Shown here one piece after another: positions 52,316 through 62,047 of a DNA stretch of 64,000 nucleotides. The notes under the pieces were generated by a model. The model had not been told where the DNA came from. It saw only the letters and a program-made list of their open reading frames with translations, and ran no database searches. Position 1 is the first letter of the stretch. Every line of letters starts with the position of its first letter. The DNA comes from Kutzneria kofuensis (GTDB lineage: Bacteria > Actinomycetota > Actinomycetes > Mycobacteriales > Pseudonocardiaceae), in assembly GCF_014203355.1 (NCBI RefSeq), contig NZ_JACHIR010000005.1, positions 62,001 to 126,000 on the forward strand, read 5' to 3'. Position numbers and translations under genes: made by a program.

Positions 52316-54529
52316 GTGACCCGACGTCCGCCCCGCGCCCTGCTCGCGCTGGCCGCCGCCGCGCTCGCCACCGTGTCGATCACCGTCACCGTCACCGTGG
52401 CCGCCGGCCACCCCGCTCCGGTGACGGTGACGCTGCCGACCGGCGGCCTGCCCTACCAGGATCCGTCACTGCCGGTCGCCGACCGGGTGAACGACCTGAT
52501 GTCCCGGATGACGCTCGACGACGAGATCGGCCAGATGACCCAGGCTGAGCGCAGCGCGCTGAACCCGCAGAGCGACCTCGCCACCTACCGGCTCGGCTCG
52601 GTGCTGTCCGGCGGCGGTTCCGCGCCCAGCCCGAACACCGCCCAGTCCTGGGCCGACATGTACGACAGCTTCCAGCGGACCGCGCTGTCCACCCCGCTGG
52701 GCATCCCGATGATCTACGGGGTGGACGCCGTGCACGGGCACAACAACGTGTACGGCGCGACGATCTTCCCGCACAACATCGGCCTGGGCGCGACCCGCGA
52801 CGCCGACCTCGTGCAGCGGATCGGCCGGGCCACCGCCGAGGAGGTGTCCGGCACCGGCATCGACTGGGACTTCGCGCCCTGCCTGTGTGTGGCACGCGAC
52901 GACCGGTGGGGGCGGACCTACGAGTCGTTCGGCGAGGTGCCGAGCATCCCGAGCGCCATGACGTCCATCATCACCGGCCTCCAGGGCACCACGCTGGGCG
53001 GCCCCGCGTCGGTGTTGGCGACCGCCAAGCACTACGTGGGCGACGGCGGCACGACCGGCGGTGTCAACGAGGGGAACACCCAACTGTCCGAAGCGGACCT
53101 GCGCGCCATCCACCTGCCGCCGTTCAAGGCAGCCGTGGACCGGGGCGTCGGCGCGGTGATGATCTCCTACAGCAGTTGGAACGGCGTCAAGATGCACGGC
53201 AACCACTACCTCATCACCGACGTGCTCAAGGGAGAGCTGGGCTTCAGCGGATTCGTCGTGTCCGACTGGGCCGGCATCGACCAGATCGACGGCCAGTCCG
53301 GGTTCTCCGCCGCCGACGTCGACGCCGCCGTCAACGCCGGCATCGACATGGTCATGGTGCCCACCGACTACAAGGGTTTCATCAACATCCTGCGCGCCGA
53401 GGTGAACAACGGGCACATCGCGCGGTCCCGGATCGACGACGCGAACCGACGCATCCTGACCAAGAAGTTCCAACTCGGCCTGTTCGAGCACCCGTACACC
53501 GACCGCTCGTACACCGCCACGGTCGGGTCCGCCGACCACCGCGCGCTGGCCCGGCAGGCGGTACGGGAGTCGCAGGTGCTGCTGAAGAACGCGGGTGGGG
53601 TCCTGCCGCTGGCCAAGTCGGCGAAGGTGTTCGTGGCCGGCAAGTCCGCCAACGACATCGGCAACCAGAGCGGCGGCTGGACCATCACCTGGCAGGGCGG
53701 CAGCGGAAACACCACGCCCGGCACCACGGTACTCCAGGGCATCCGCAACGCGGTGGCCGGCTCCGGCTCGGTCACCTACGACCGCAACGGCAGCGGCATC
53801 GACGGCAGCTACACCGCCGCGGTCGCGGTCATCGGCGAGACCCCGTACGCGGAGGGGCAGGGCGACCGGCCCGGCGGGCTTGGCTTGGACCAGGAGGACC
53901 TGGCGACGCTCACGCGACTTCGCGCGTCCGGGGTGCCGGTGGTCGTGGTGCTGGTGTCCGGCCGCCCGCTCGACATCGCCGCGCAACTGCCGAACTGGAA
54001 CGCGCTGATCGCCGCCTGGCTGCCCGGAACCGAGGGCAACGGAGTGGCGGACGTGCTGTTCGGTGACTACGCGCCGACCGGGAAGCTGCCGATGACCTGG
54101 CCGCGGAGCACCTCGCAGGAGCCGATCAACGACGGTGACGGCCAGACGCCGTTGTTCCCGCTGGGCTACGGCCTGACCTACCCCGGCGGCGGCACGACCA
54201 CACCGCCCACAACCACGACGACCACGCCCCCGCCCAGCAGTGGGTGCACGGCGGACTACACGATCACCGGCACGTGGCAGGGCGGGTTCCAGGCGGAGGT
54301 GAAGGTCACCAACCGGGGCAGCACGCCGATGGGCGCGTGGGCCGTGTCGTGGACGTGGCCGAGCGGCCAGGCCGTCACCAACGTGTGGAACGGCATGTAC
54401 AGCCAGTCCGGGACGGCCGTCACCGTCCGCAATGCGAGTTGGAACGGCACGGTGGCGCCCGGCGCGTCGGTCACCTTCGGGCTCACCGGCACCGGCAGCG
54501 CCGAGATCCCGATCGTGACCTGCTCCTGA
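52316..54529 (+). CDS. Secreted GH3 beta-glucosidase with CBM2
   Basis: 737 residues. Signal peptide (RRPPRALLALAAAALATVS). GH3 N-terminal barrel with MIYGVDAVHGHNNVYGATIF, the KHYVGDGGT substrate-binding segment and nucleophile Asp at about 317 in VVSDWAGID. The C-terminal alpha/beta domain (about 405-600) and an Fn3-less Thr/Pro linker (about 628-642) lead to a CBM2 cellulose-binding module (about 643-737, GTWQGGFQAEVKVTNRGSTP, two framing cysteines). The GTG at 52316 follows CGGAGG. Secretion plus a CBM suggests exo-acting cello-oligosaccharide release at cellulose. Divergent from the GH9 gene under shared CebR-like boxes. Confidence 0.92.
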   Translation: MTRRPPRALLALAAAALATVSITVTVTVAAGHPAPVTVTLPTGGLPYQDPSLPVADRVNDLMSRMTLDDEIGQMTQAERSALNPQSDLATYRLGSVLSGGGSAPSPNTAQSWADMYDSFQRTALSTPLGIPMIYGVDAVHGHNNVYGATIFPHNIGLGATRDADLVQRIGRATAEEVSGTGIDWDFAPCLCVARDDRWGRTYESFGEVPSIPSAMTSIITGLQGTTLGGPASVLATAKHYVGDGGTTGGVNEGNTQLSEADLRAIHLPPFKAAVDRGVGAVMISYSSWNGVKMHGNHYLITDVLKGELGFSGFVVSDWAGIDQIDGQSGFSAADVDAAVNAGIDMVMVPTDYKGFINILRAEVNNGHIARSRIDDANRRILTKKFQLGLFEHPYTDRSYTATVGSADHRALARQAVRESQVLLKNAGGVLPLAKSAKVFVAGKSANDIGNQSGGWTITWQGGSGNTTPGTTVLQGIRNAVAGSGSVTYDRNGSGIDGSYTAAVAVIGETPYAEGQGDRPGGLGLDQEDLATLTRLRASGVPVVVVLVSGRPLDIAAQLPNWNALIAAWLPGTEGNGVADVLFGDYAPTGKLPMTWPRSTSQEPINDGDGQTPLFPLGYGLTYPGGGTTTPPTTTTTTPPPSSGCTADYTITGTWQGGFQAEVKVTNRGSTPMGAWAVSWTWPSGQAVTNVWNGMYSQSGTAVTVRNASWNGTVAPGASVTFGLTGTGSAEIPIVTCS

Positions 54530-54534
54530 CCCGA

Positions 54535-54568
54535 GGCCGTGGCGCGCCGGTCCCCGCGCGCCACGGCC
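54535..54568 (+). terminator. Hairpin terminator after GH3 gene
   Basis: Perfect 13-bp inverted repeat GGCCGTGGCGCGC / GCGCGCCACGGCC with an 8-base loop, 5 bases after the GH3 stop. Confidence 0.75.
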
Positions 54569-54612
54569 CGGCCGCAGCGGGCGTCTCACGGCTCGACCTC
54601 CTGGGTTCGAGG

Positions 54613-55137
54613 TTAGGCGCGCAGCGAGTAGACGATCTCCACCGAGCCACCGGGCAGGCCCCGGGAGCTCTCGTAGGTCAACGTCGTGGCGGGATCCAGC
54701 GACTCCGTCAGCCGCATCCCCGCGCCGACCATGAACGGCAGCACCACCAGTTCCAGCCTGTCCACCGCGCCGAGCGCGCGGAAGGTCTCGATGGTGCTCG
54801 GGCCGCCGACGAGGTGGACGTCGCGGCCGGAGTTGTCGGCGCGCAGCCGCTCCAGCAGCCGGACGGGGTCGCTGTCGAAGACCACGTCGTCCGGCGCTCC
54901 GGGCGTTCGGTGGGAGCCGAGCACGAACACCTTCAGGTCCGGCCAGGGCCAGCGGTCGGCGGTCAGCGCGGGTTCGAAGGTGGTGCGGCCCATCACCACG
55001 GCTTCGCAGCCGGCGATGAACTCCCGGATTCCGTGGCTGCCGGGACCGTGCGCGGGGTCGATCACCTGGGGCGGCCAACCGTCCGGCGTGGTCACGTAGC
55101 CGTCGGCGGTCACGCACTGGCGGGCGAGGATTCGCAT
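54613..55137 (-). CDS. DHFR/RibD C-terminal family reductase
   Basis: 174 residues. Dihydrofolate-reductase-like fold of the RibD C-terminal family: N-terminal RILARQCVTADGYVTTPDGW, AVVMGRTTFE, VFVLGSHRT and DVHLVGGPSTIETFRALGAV, with ELVVLPFMVGAG. Such stand-alone proteins are common in actinobacteria; the substrate is unknown. Divergent from a TetR gene with operator-like repeats between, so very likely its target. Confidence 0.88.
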   Translation of the reverse strand: MRILARQCVTADGYVTTPDGWPPQVIDPAHGPGSHGIREFIAGCEAVVMGRTTFEPALTADRWPWPDLKVFVLGSHRTPGAPDDVVFDSDPVRLLERLRADNSGRDVHLVGGPSTIETFRALGAVDRLELVVLPFMVGAGMRLTESLDPATTLTYESSRGLPGGSVEIVYSLRA

Positions 55138-55144
55138 CAGACAC

Positions 55145-55178
55145 TCCTAGCGAGACGGTTCGTATCGTCTCGCTAGGA
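55145..55178. promoter_or_regulatory. TetR operator, 13-bp inverted repeat
   Basis: TCCTAGCGAGACG / CGTCTCGCTAGGA, perfect arms with an 8-base spacer, starting 7 bases before the DHFR-like start. A repressor bound here would block transcription of that gene. Confidence 0.8.
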
Positions 55179-55207
55179 GACTGCTCCCCCCGCATGCCCA
55201 GTGTCAA

Positions 55208-55228
55208 GACGAGACGTCTCTTCTCGTC
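55208..55228. promoter_or_regulatory. Second TetR operator-like repeat
   Basis: GACGAGA / TCTCGTC arms around the palindrome GAGACGTCTC. It shares the CGAGACG half-site with the operator at 55145 and lies 18 bases before the TetR start, fitting autoregulation. Confidence 0.6.
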
Positions 55229-55246
55229 AGAGGGTAGGATCGCGGC

Positions 55247-55831
55247 ATGAAGCCGCCGAACGCCGCGCGTCGCAGCCAGCGGTCGCACCGGGCGATCCTC
55301 GAGGCCGCCTACGAACTGGCCCTGGATCGCGGCCCGGCGAAGGTGACCATCGACGCCATCGCGGCCCGGGCCGGCGTCGGCAAACAGACCATCTACCGGT
55401 GGTGGCCGTCCAAGGGTGCGCTGCTGCTCGACGTGCTCATCGACGCGGTGGGCGCGGTCAGCGAGATGCCGGACACCGGGGACGTGGTGGCCGACCTCAC
55501 GACGCAGATGACCGCGGTCACCGACCTGTTCCGATCGGATTTCGCCCGCTTCTACACCGGCCTGATCGCCGAGGCGCAAGCGGACGACGCGGTGGCCCGC
55601 GGTCTGGCCGAACAGCTCGCCGACCGCGCGGAGGGGCCGCGGCGGCAACGCTTGGAGAAGGCCCAGCGGGACGGGCAGATTCGCGCCGACGTCGACATCG
55701 CCGCCGCCGTGGAGGCCCTCTACGCGCCGCTGTACTACCGGATGCTGCTCCGCACCGCCCCGCTGAGCGTCGACCACGTGCACGCAGTCATCGACGCGAC
55801 CATCAAGGGGTTGCGGCCCAACCCGGTGTAG
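55247..55831 (+). CDS. TetR-family repressor
   Basis: 194 residues. N-terminal TetR HTH (about 12-58: RSHRAILEAAYELALDRGPA, VTIDAIAARAGVGKQTIYRW WPSK) and an all-helical ligand domain of the TetR_C class (FARFYTGLIAEAQADDAVAR, APLYYRMLLRTAPL). Divergent from the DHFR-like reductase with two inverted-repeat operators sharing CGAGACG. Likely a drug- or metabolite-sensing repressor of that gene and itself; ligand unknown. Confidence 0.92.
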   Translation: MKPPNAARRSQRSHRAILEAAYELALDRGPAKVTIDAIAARAGVGKQTIYRWWPSKGALLLDVLIDAVGAVSEMPDTGDVVADLTTQMTAVTDLFRSDFARFYTGLIAEAQADDAVARGLAEQLADRAEGPRRQRLEKAQRDGQIRADVDIAAAVEALYAPLYYRMLLRTAPLSVDHVHAVIDATIKGLRPNPV

Positions 55832-55879
55832 CGCCTCCCGCTCCGCGCGCCAGCACCGTGGCAGATCCGGGGCGAGGCG

Positions 55880-56527
55880 TCAGCCGCGTCCCAGGCCCGC
55901 GTCCCGGGCCAACACGATGGCCTGCGCGCGATCGGTGACGCCCAGCTTGCCCAGCACCGCGGACACCCGGTTGCTGATCGTCTTCGGCGCCAGCGCGAGG
56001 TCACGCGCGATCGCCAGATTCGACTTGCCGGCCGCGATCCGTTCCAGCACCTGCTGTTCCCGCGCGGTCAACTGCGGGAACGGATACGGCACGTGCCCGC
56101 CCAGCGGGCCGAACAGCGCCGGCAGCCGACCCGCGACGGACCGCCCGACGATCACCTCGCCGTTGGCCACCACCTGCACGCCGCGCAGCACCTGGTCGGC
56201 ATCGGCGTCCGCGGCGACCAGGTAACCCCGCGCGCCGGCGTGCAGCGCCGACCGCACCGACGCGTCGTCGTCCACCGACGTGACCACCAGAACCCTTGTG
56301 CCCGGGGCGATCCGGGACACGTGACCGATCATGTCGGCCACGTCGAGATGGCCGAACTGGTGCGGGTCCACCACCAGCACGTCGGGCCGGTGCCACGCCG
56401 TCTCGGCGAACGTCTCGGCGGCGGTGGTGGCCTCGCCGACGATGACGAAGCCACCGGCCCGCTCCAACGTGGACCGGACACGGCGGCGGGCCACGGGATG
56501 GGCATCGGCCAGCAGGACGGTCACCAT
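55880..56527 (-). CDS. NarL-type response regulator, atypical receiver
   Basis: 215 residues. Receiver (about 1-125) with VTVLLADAHPVARRRVRSTL, phosphorylatable Asp in VLVVDPHQF (about 53), but only one acidic residue (DAH) where DD is usual, and no lysine in GYLVAADADADQ at the end of the domain. The LuxR HTH (about 148-208: LTAREQQVLERIAAGKSNLA, LALAPKTISNRVSAVLGKLG) is canonical. Probably phosphorylation-independent or regulated by other means. No kinase gene is adjacent. The ATG at 56527 has a weak ribosome site. Confidence 0.85.
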   Translation of the reverse strand: MVTVLLADAHPVARRRVRSTLERAGGFVIVGEATTAAETFAETAWHRPDVLVVDPHQFGHLDVADMIGHVSRIAPGTRVLVVTSVDDDASVRSALHAGARGYLVAADADADQVLRGVQVVANGEVIVGRSVAGRLPALFGPLGGHVPYPFPQLTAREQQVLERIAAGKSNLAIARDLALAPKTISNRVSAVLGKLGVTDRAQAIVLARDAGLGRG

Positions 56528-56980
56528 GGACGATCCGAATGTTTCGCCGACGTCATTCAGTTCCTCGCCGACCGCAGAGCCGGAACTGCTCACCAGCACC
56601 ACTCCCTACTGCCAGGTTGCGCACCTACGCCCAACACCTGACGGCTCTCCTCGGCGGCGCGTCGACGTCAGCGTCAGCTTGTCGCCACCGATGCGGCGAA
56701 ACTGGGGGTACACCGGAAGAAGAGCCTTGCTCGATCAGATCCTCACCAGCGAACCGAGTACTGCGATGTTTCATGCGACCCCTCCGACCCGGAGCAATCA
56801 GTGGGTGCCGCACCACCGTCGTGACGTCGGCGCAACGGCCCGACCGATCCCCTCCGCCAGTCGGGCCGTGCAGGGACCACGATGCGCCGACACCCCTGAC
56901 CACACCTTGGCGAGAACCTTGATTCGGCACGTCAGGACCGCTGCGCCCACGACCGGGAGCCCTGGGACACACGGGAGTTC
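56528..56980. other. Divergent intergenic region, 453 bases
   Basis: Between the atypical response regulator (minus) and the second SARP gene (plus). The short frames here lack ribosome sites and have noise-like composition. I see no RNA gene or clear operator; presumably promoters for both regulators. Confidence 0.5.
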
Positions 56981-59788
56981 ATGACACCTGAAGAGCCGCA
57001 TATGGCGGTGGAGTTCCGATTGCTCGGCCCGGTGACGGCCGTCAGCGGCGGTCGCTCCGTCGACCTCGGGCCCGCCCAGCAGCGGTGCGTGCTGGCCACG
57101 CTGCTGGTGCAGGCCAATCACCTTCTGCCGGTCGAGCAGTTGGTGAACCGGGTGTGGGGACACGACCCGCCCCAACGCCACCGTGCGGTGCTCTACACCT
57201 ACCTGTCCCGTCTACGGAAAACCCTCGCCACCACCGGAGTGACGATCGCCCGCCGCTCGGGTGGCTACGTCCTGAGCGTCGACGAGACAGCGGTGGACCT
57301 GCACCGCTTCCGCCACTTGGTCGCCAAAGCCCGCGCGAGCCAGGACGACCGGCAGGCCCTGGCCTTGTTCGAGCAGGCCCTCGGCCTGTGGCGGGCCGAG
57401 GCGTTCACCGACCTGGACACCCCCTGGCTGGTCAACCTCCGGACAACCCTGGACGCCGAGCGGAGGGCCGTCGAACTCGACCGCATCGACACGGCACTGC
57501 GCTGTGGCCGGCACGCGGAACTGCTGCCGATCTTGTCCACCCTCGCCGCGCAACACCCACTGGATGAACGCGTTGCCGGTCAACTGATGCTCGCCCTGTA
57601 CCGCAGTGGCCGTCAGGCCGACGCCCTGCAGCACTACCACCACAGCCGCCAGCGATTGGCCGAGGAACTGGGCACGGATCCCGGCGCGCCGCTGCAGAGC
57701 CTGCACCAGCAAATCCTGACCGCAGATCCCGACCTGGCCAGCCCCACACACGGCACGGCCCGCTCACACCGGCCGCCGGTGCCGCACCAGCTGCCGGCAC
57801 CACCACGATGGTTCACCGGCCGGACCGACGAACTCACCGCGCTCAGCCAGGCCCTGGACGCAGAGTCGGCGGCGACGGTGGTGATCTCAGCGATCGGTGG
57901 GGTCGGTGGGATCGGCAAGACCTGGCTGGCGCTGCACTGGGCCTATCAGCATCTCGACCGGTTCCCCGACGGGCAGCTGTACGTTAACCTGCGCGGCTTC
58001 GACCCCACCGGGCAGCCGATGCCGGCGGAGGCCGCGGTGCGTGGTTTCCTGGACGCTCTCGGCATTGCCCCCGACGCGCACCCGGTCGACCCGGATGCTC
58101 AGGCCGCGTTGTACCGCAGCCTGGTCGCCGGCAAACAGATGCTGATCCTCCTGGACAACGCCCGCGACGCCGCCCAGGTCGCGCCGCTGCTGCCCGGCAG
58201 CCCCACCTGCACGGTGGTGGTCACCAGCCGCGACCGGCTGACCGGACTGATCTCCACCCACGGCGCTCATCCGCTGGCCCTGGACGTTCTCGACGAGCCG
58301 GCGGCCCGCGACTTGCTCGCTCGCCGTCTGGGCGGTGACCGGTTGGCCGCCGAGCCGGAGGCGGTCGCGGAGTTGTTGGCTTTCTGCGCCGGGTTGCCGT
58401 TGGCGCTGACCATCGTCGCCGGCCGTGCCCAAACCCACCCGGACTTTCCGCTGGCGACACTGGCCGCCGAGTTGCGTGATGCCGCCACCCGCCTGATCGT
58501 GTTGGACGAGGACGCTCCGGCCGCCAGTCTGCCCGCGGTGCTCTCCTGGTCCTACCACGCCCTCGCCACGGAGCAGGCGCGGGTGTTCGGGCTGCTGGGC
58601 ATCGCACCCGGCTGGGACATCAGCCTGCCCGCCGTCGCCGGCCTCACCGCTCTCCCCGCCGGCCGGGCCAGGGCGGTGCTGCGGGACTTGGAGCGGGTTT
58701 CCCTGATCCAGCAACAGGTTCCGGGCCGCTACCGAATGCACGACCTGATCGGCCTGTACGCCGCCGACCAAGCCCACCGCGACCACCCCGAGAACGTGCG
58801 GGAGGCGGCGCTGCGACGGCTGCTCGACTTCTACACCCACACCGCGTATGCCGCCGCCCGCCGCCTGGACCCCCACCGACCGGACATCCGGCTCGACCCG
58901 CCCGCCCCCGGCACCCATCCTCACCCACTGCCCGACGATCCGGCGGCGATGGCCTGGCTGGCCAGCGAGCACACCAACCTGCTGGCCGCCCAGCGCACCG
59001 CCACCACCCGCGCCCGGCACCACGCCGTGTGGCAGCTGGCCTGGTCCCTGACCACCTTCCACGTTCGGCGGGGGCACCTCCACGACCAGCTCGCCGTGTG
59101 GCGGTTCGCGCTGGACGCCGCCGAACACCTGCCCGACCCCACCACCCGCACTCTCGCCCGCCGGCGCCTCGGCGTTGCCTACGCCAAGCTGGGCCGCCAC
59201 GAGGAGGCGATCGAGCACCTGCACCGGGCCCTAGCCCTGGCCGAACACCACCACAGCCCCGCCGAACAGGCTCACACCCACCGAATGCTCGCAATCGCGT
59301 GGGAGCGGCGCGGGGACGACCGACGGGCCCTGGACCACGCCACCCGGGCGCTGGACCTCCACCGCACCTTCGACCAGCCGGTAGGGGAAGCGCATGCGCT
59401 CAACCTGGTGGGCTGGTACGCCGGCCGCTTGGGCGAGTACGCCACCGCCCGCGCCCACTGTCTGGCCGCCCTCACCCTGCACCACCACAACGACCCTGAC
59501 GGCGAGGCGCGCACCCTCGACACCCTGGGCTACATCGACCACCACACCGGCCACCACCACCAGGCCGTCCACCACTACCAGCACGCCCTCGACCTGTTCC
59601 GCAGCCTGGGCCACGCCTACGACGCCGCCGGCACACTCGACGGCCTCGGGCACCCCCATGCAGCCCTCGGCCAGCACGAGCAGGCCCGCACCGTGTGGCG
59701 GGAAGCCCTGGAGCTGTACCGGCAGCAGGGACGCGACGAGGACGCCGACCGCGTGCGGCGGCAACTCGACGCACTCGACCACGAGTAG
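56981..59788 (+). CDS. SARP-NB-ARC-TPR regulator (AfsR-like), second copy
   Basis: 935 residues, the same size and architecture as the protein at 43741: winged helix (about 9-100, VEFRLLGPVTAVSGGRSVDL), BTAD (about 105-255), NB-ARC ATPase with GGVGGIGKTWLALHWAY (about 305-320), then TPRs (about 690-930). The TPR region is unusually rich in histidine (YIDHHTGHHHQAVHHYQH at about 845-862), which could bind metal or be compositional drift. The ATG at 56981 follows GGGAG; ATG 57002 is a possible alternative. No biosynthetic genes flank it. Confidence 0.87.
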   Translation: MTPEEPHMAVEFRLLGPVTAVSGGRSVDLGPAQQRCVLATLLVQANHLLPVEQLVNRVWGHDPPQRHRAVLYTYLSRLRKTLATTGVTIARRSGGYVLSVDETAVDLHRFRHLVAKARASQDDRQALALFEQALGLWRAEAFTDLDTPWLVNLRTTLDAERRAVELDRIDTALRCGRHAELLPILSTLAAQHPLDERVAGQLMLALYRSGRQADALQHYHHSRQRLAEELGTDPGAPLQSLHQQILTADPDLASPTHGTARSHRPPVPHQLPAPPRWFTGRTDELTALSQALDAESAATVVISAIGGVGGIGKTWLALHWAYQHLDRFPDGQLYVNLRGFDPTGQPMPAEAAVRGFLDALGIAPDAHPVDPDAQAALYRSLVAGKQMLILLDNARDAAQVAPLLPGSPTCTVVVTSRDRLTGLISTHGAHPLALDVLDEPAARDLLARRLGGDRLAAEPEAVAELLAFCAGLPLALTIVAGRAQTHPDFPLATLAAELRDAATRLIVLDEDAPAASLPAVLSWSYHALATEQARVFGLLGIAPGWDISLPAVAGLTALPAGRARAVLRDLERVSLIQQQVPGRYRMHDLIGLYAADQAHRDHPENVREAALRRLLDFYTHTAYAAARRLDPHRPDIRLDPPAPGTHPHPLPDDPAAMAWLASEHTNLLAAQRTATTRARHHAVWQLAWSLTTFHVRRGHLHDQLAVWRFALDAAEHLPDPTTRTLARRRLGVAYAKLGRHEEAIEHLHRALALAEHHHSPAEQAHTHRMLAIAWERRGDDRRALDHATRALDLHRTFDQPVGEAHALNLVGWYAGRLGEYATARAHCLAALTLHHHNDPDGEARTLDTLGYIDHHTGHHHQAVHHYQHALDLFRSLGHAYDAAGTLDGLGHPHAALGQHEQARTVWREALELYRQQGRDEDADRVRRQLDALDHE

Positions 59789-59913
59789 CAACCCGGACCG
59801 GCGCCGCAGAACCAACGAATGGCTTGGGGGTGGCGCATTGGGGACGGCGACACGCGTCGGAGGCGCGGTCACGCCACGACACCACAGCGCCGTCCGTCCG
59901 TACCATCGACAGG

Positions 59914-62037
59914 ATGTCGTCGCGCATCGCGTGCAGCCGTCGGCTGGGCAATGTCGATGTCGACTCCGCGCCGTTCGTGGGTCGGTCCCGCGAGCAGGCG
60001 CAGGCCAAGCGGCTGCTGGGCAAGGCTCGGTTGCTGACGTTCACCGGGACGCCCGGCGTCGGCAAGTCGCGGTTGGCCCGCCACGTGGCCAGGCAGGTGA
60101 ATCGCCGGTTCGCCGACGGGACGTGGCTGGTCGACCTGGCCGCGCTGCAGACCGGAGAGCTGTTGCCGGAGACAGTTCTGAACGCGCTCGAAGTCCACGG
60201 AGTCTCGGGTGGGCAGCCGCTGGCGTCGCTCATCGACCACTTGGCGGACAAGCGCCTGCTGCTGGTGCTCGACAACTGCGAGCACCTGCTCGATGCCTGC
60301 GCCGAGTTGGTGGACACCTTGTTGGCGGCGGCTCCCCGACTGCGGATCCTGGTCACCAGTCGTCAGGCGCTCAACATGTACGGGGAGCGCATTATGACGG
60401 TGCCGTCCCTGTCGCTGCCCGAGGAGCCCGACCATCCGTGGCGGCAGGGGGACGGGCACTGCGAAGCGGTGGAGCTGTTCACGCTGCGGGCGGCGGAGGT
60501 CCGGCCCGGCTTCGTCGTGGCCGAGGACAACTGGTCGCTGGTGGCGCGGATCTGCCGGCGGTTGGAAGGCATTCCCCTGGCGATCGAACTCGCGGCCGCA
60601 TGGCTGACCACGAAGTCGGTGGCGGAGATCTCGGTGGGACTCGACCACCGGTTCGGGCTGCTGAAGGTGGCGTGGCCGTCCGAGACGCTCGATGAGCGTC
60701 GCCCCTTTCCTCGACACCAGACACTGCGCGCCACGGTCGAATGGAGCTACAGCCAGTGCTCCTGGCAGGAGCAGACGTTGTGGGTCCGGCTGTCGGTGTT
60801 CGCCGACGGGTTCGATCTCGACGCCGCCGAGATCTGCGGTGACGCCCTGCTGCCCGCCGACGATCTCCTCGATGTCGTGGACGGGCTGATCGTGAAGTCC
60901 GTGGTGTCCCGGTGTGTGCGGGCGGGAACGGTGCGGTTCAGGCTGCCGGAGATGGTCCGCCAGTACGGCCACGCGATGTTGGACGCGAGCGGCCAGGACG
61001 TCCGACTGCACCGTACGCACCGCGACCACTACCTGAACCTGGCCGAGCGGGCCGACGCCGAGTGGTTCGGTCCGCGGCAGGGCAGGTGGCTGGAGCTGGT
61101 TCGGCTCGAACACGCGAACCTGCGAGCGGCGCTCGAATTCAGCCTCGTCACGCCGGGCGAGGCGGGGTTCGGGCTGCGCATCGCCGGCGCACTGTGGTTC
61201 TACTGGCTCGGCTGCGGCCTGCTCCGGGAGGGCCGGCACTGGCTCAACCGGGCGCTGCCACTGGCGCCGACCGGCGACCGGGAGCGGGCGAAGGCGCTGT
61301 GGGCAGACGGCTTTCTGTCCGCGTTGCAGGGCGAGGCCGACCCGGCCCTGCAGAGGCTGGCGCGCTCGTCGGAGCTCGCGTGTCAGGTCGGCGACGAGTC
61401 CCTGCTGGCGGGCGTGTCCTACGTTCGCGGGATCGTCAGCTACCTGAGCAACGACCAGTCGGGCGCGGTTGCCCACCTCGAAGAGACGCTGCGTCATGAG
61501 CGGGCCTGTGGCGAGGCCAGTGCGTGCACAGTGCTGAGCCGGGCGGTGCTGGCTCTTGCCTGCGCCCTGGTGGGCGACACCGACCGGGCCGCCTCGCTGT
61601 GCGAGGACGCCATCGCGGTGTGCCGGGCCCACCGGGACAAGTGGGTGCTGTCCTGGGTGCTGGCTGCGGCCGCGATGGTCTCGTGGAGCTGTGGAGACGT
61701 CCACGCGACGGACCAGCGGGCGCGCAACGGTCTACGGCGGAAGATGGTCTTCAGAGATCGCATCGGCAGCGCGCAGTGCGTGGAGTTGCTCGCGTGGACC
61801 GCGCTGGTCGACGGCGACGCTCGACGCGCGGCCACGCTGCTCGGCGCGGCGCGGAGCATGTGGGATGTGGAAGGCAAGCGCCTGTTCGGGTTCAGCACCT
61901 ACCTGGCGTGGCACGACGAGTGCGTGGCGGGGGTCCGCGAGCTGCTCGGAGACCAGCTGTTCGAGGTCGCCTTCCGGCAGGGCACCCAGCTCGCCTTCGA
62001 CCAGGCCGTGCGCGAGGCGCTGGCGAAACCGAGGTGA
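59914..62037 (+). CDS. STAND-like ATPase of LuxR-regulator type lacking the HTH
   Basis: 707 residues. Same NB-ARC core as the neighbouring LuxR-type regulators: [20 protein letters not shown], Walker [15 protein letters not shown] (about 43-56), [18 protein letters not shown] and [13 protein letters not shown] helical region follows, ending [25 protein letters not shown], exactly where homologues have a linker to the LuxR HTH. No DNA-binding domain is present at either end. It could act by protein-protein contact or be a truncated regulator. The ATG at 59914 has a weak ACAGG site. Confidence 0.8.
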   Translation: MSSRIACSRRLGNVDVDSAPFVGRSREQAQAKRLLGKARLLTFTGTPGVGKSRLARHVARQVNRRFADGTWLVDLAALQTGELLPETVLNALEVHGVSGGQPLASLIDHLADKRLLLVLDNCEHLLDACAELVDTLLAAAPRLRILVTSRQALNMYGERIMTVPSLSLPEEPDHPWRQGDGHCEAVELFTLRAAEVRPGFVVAEDNWSLVARICRRLEGIPLAIELAAAWLTTKSVAEISVGLDHRFGLLKVAWPSETLDERRPFPRHQTLRATVEWSYSQCSWQEQTLWVRLSVFADGFDLDAAEICGDALLPADDLLDVVDGLIVKSVVSRCVRAGTVRFRLPEMVRQYGHAMLDASGQDVRLHRTHRDHYLNLAERADAEWFGPRQGRWLELVRLEHANLRAALEFSLVTPGEAGFGLRIAGALWFYWLGCGLLREGRHWLNRALPLAPTGDRERAKALWADGFLSALQGEADPALQRLARSSELACQVGDESLLAGVSYVRGIVSYLSNDQSGAVAHLEETLRHERACGEASACTVLSRAVLALACALVGDTDRAASLCEDAIAVCRAHRDKWVLSWVLAAAAMVSWSCGDVHATDQRARNGLRRKMVFRDRIGSAQCVELLAWTALVDGDARRAATLLGAARSMWDVEGKRLFGFSTYLAWHDECVAGVRELLGDQLFEVAFRQGTQLAFDQAVREALAKPR

Positions 62038-62047
62038 GGCCGGGCCG

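Noticed and set aside
56331-56984. 217-codon plus-strand frame between the response regulator and the SARP gene
   Set aside because: Begins antisense to the response regulator, lacks a ribosome site and shows Ser/Arg/Pro noise composition.
59480-59610. CACCAC-rich stretch as a possible microsatellite or CRISPR-like repeat
   Set aside because: It is in frame within the SARP TPR region and simply encodes histidine-rich residues; no spaced direct repeats.
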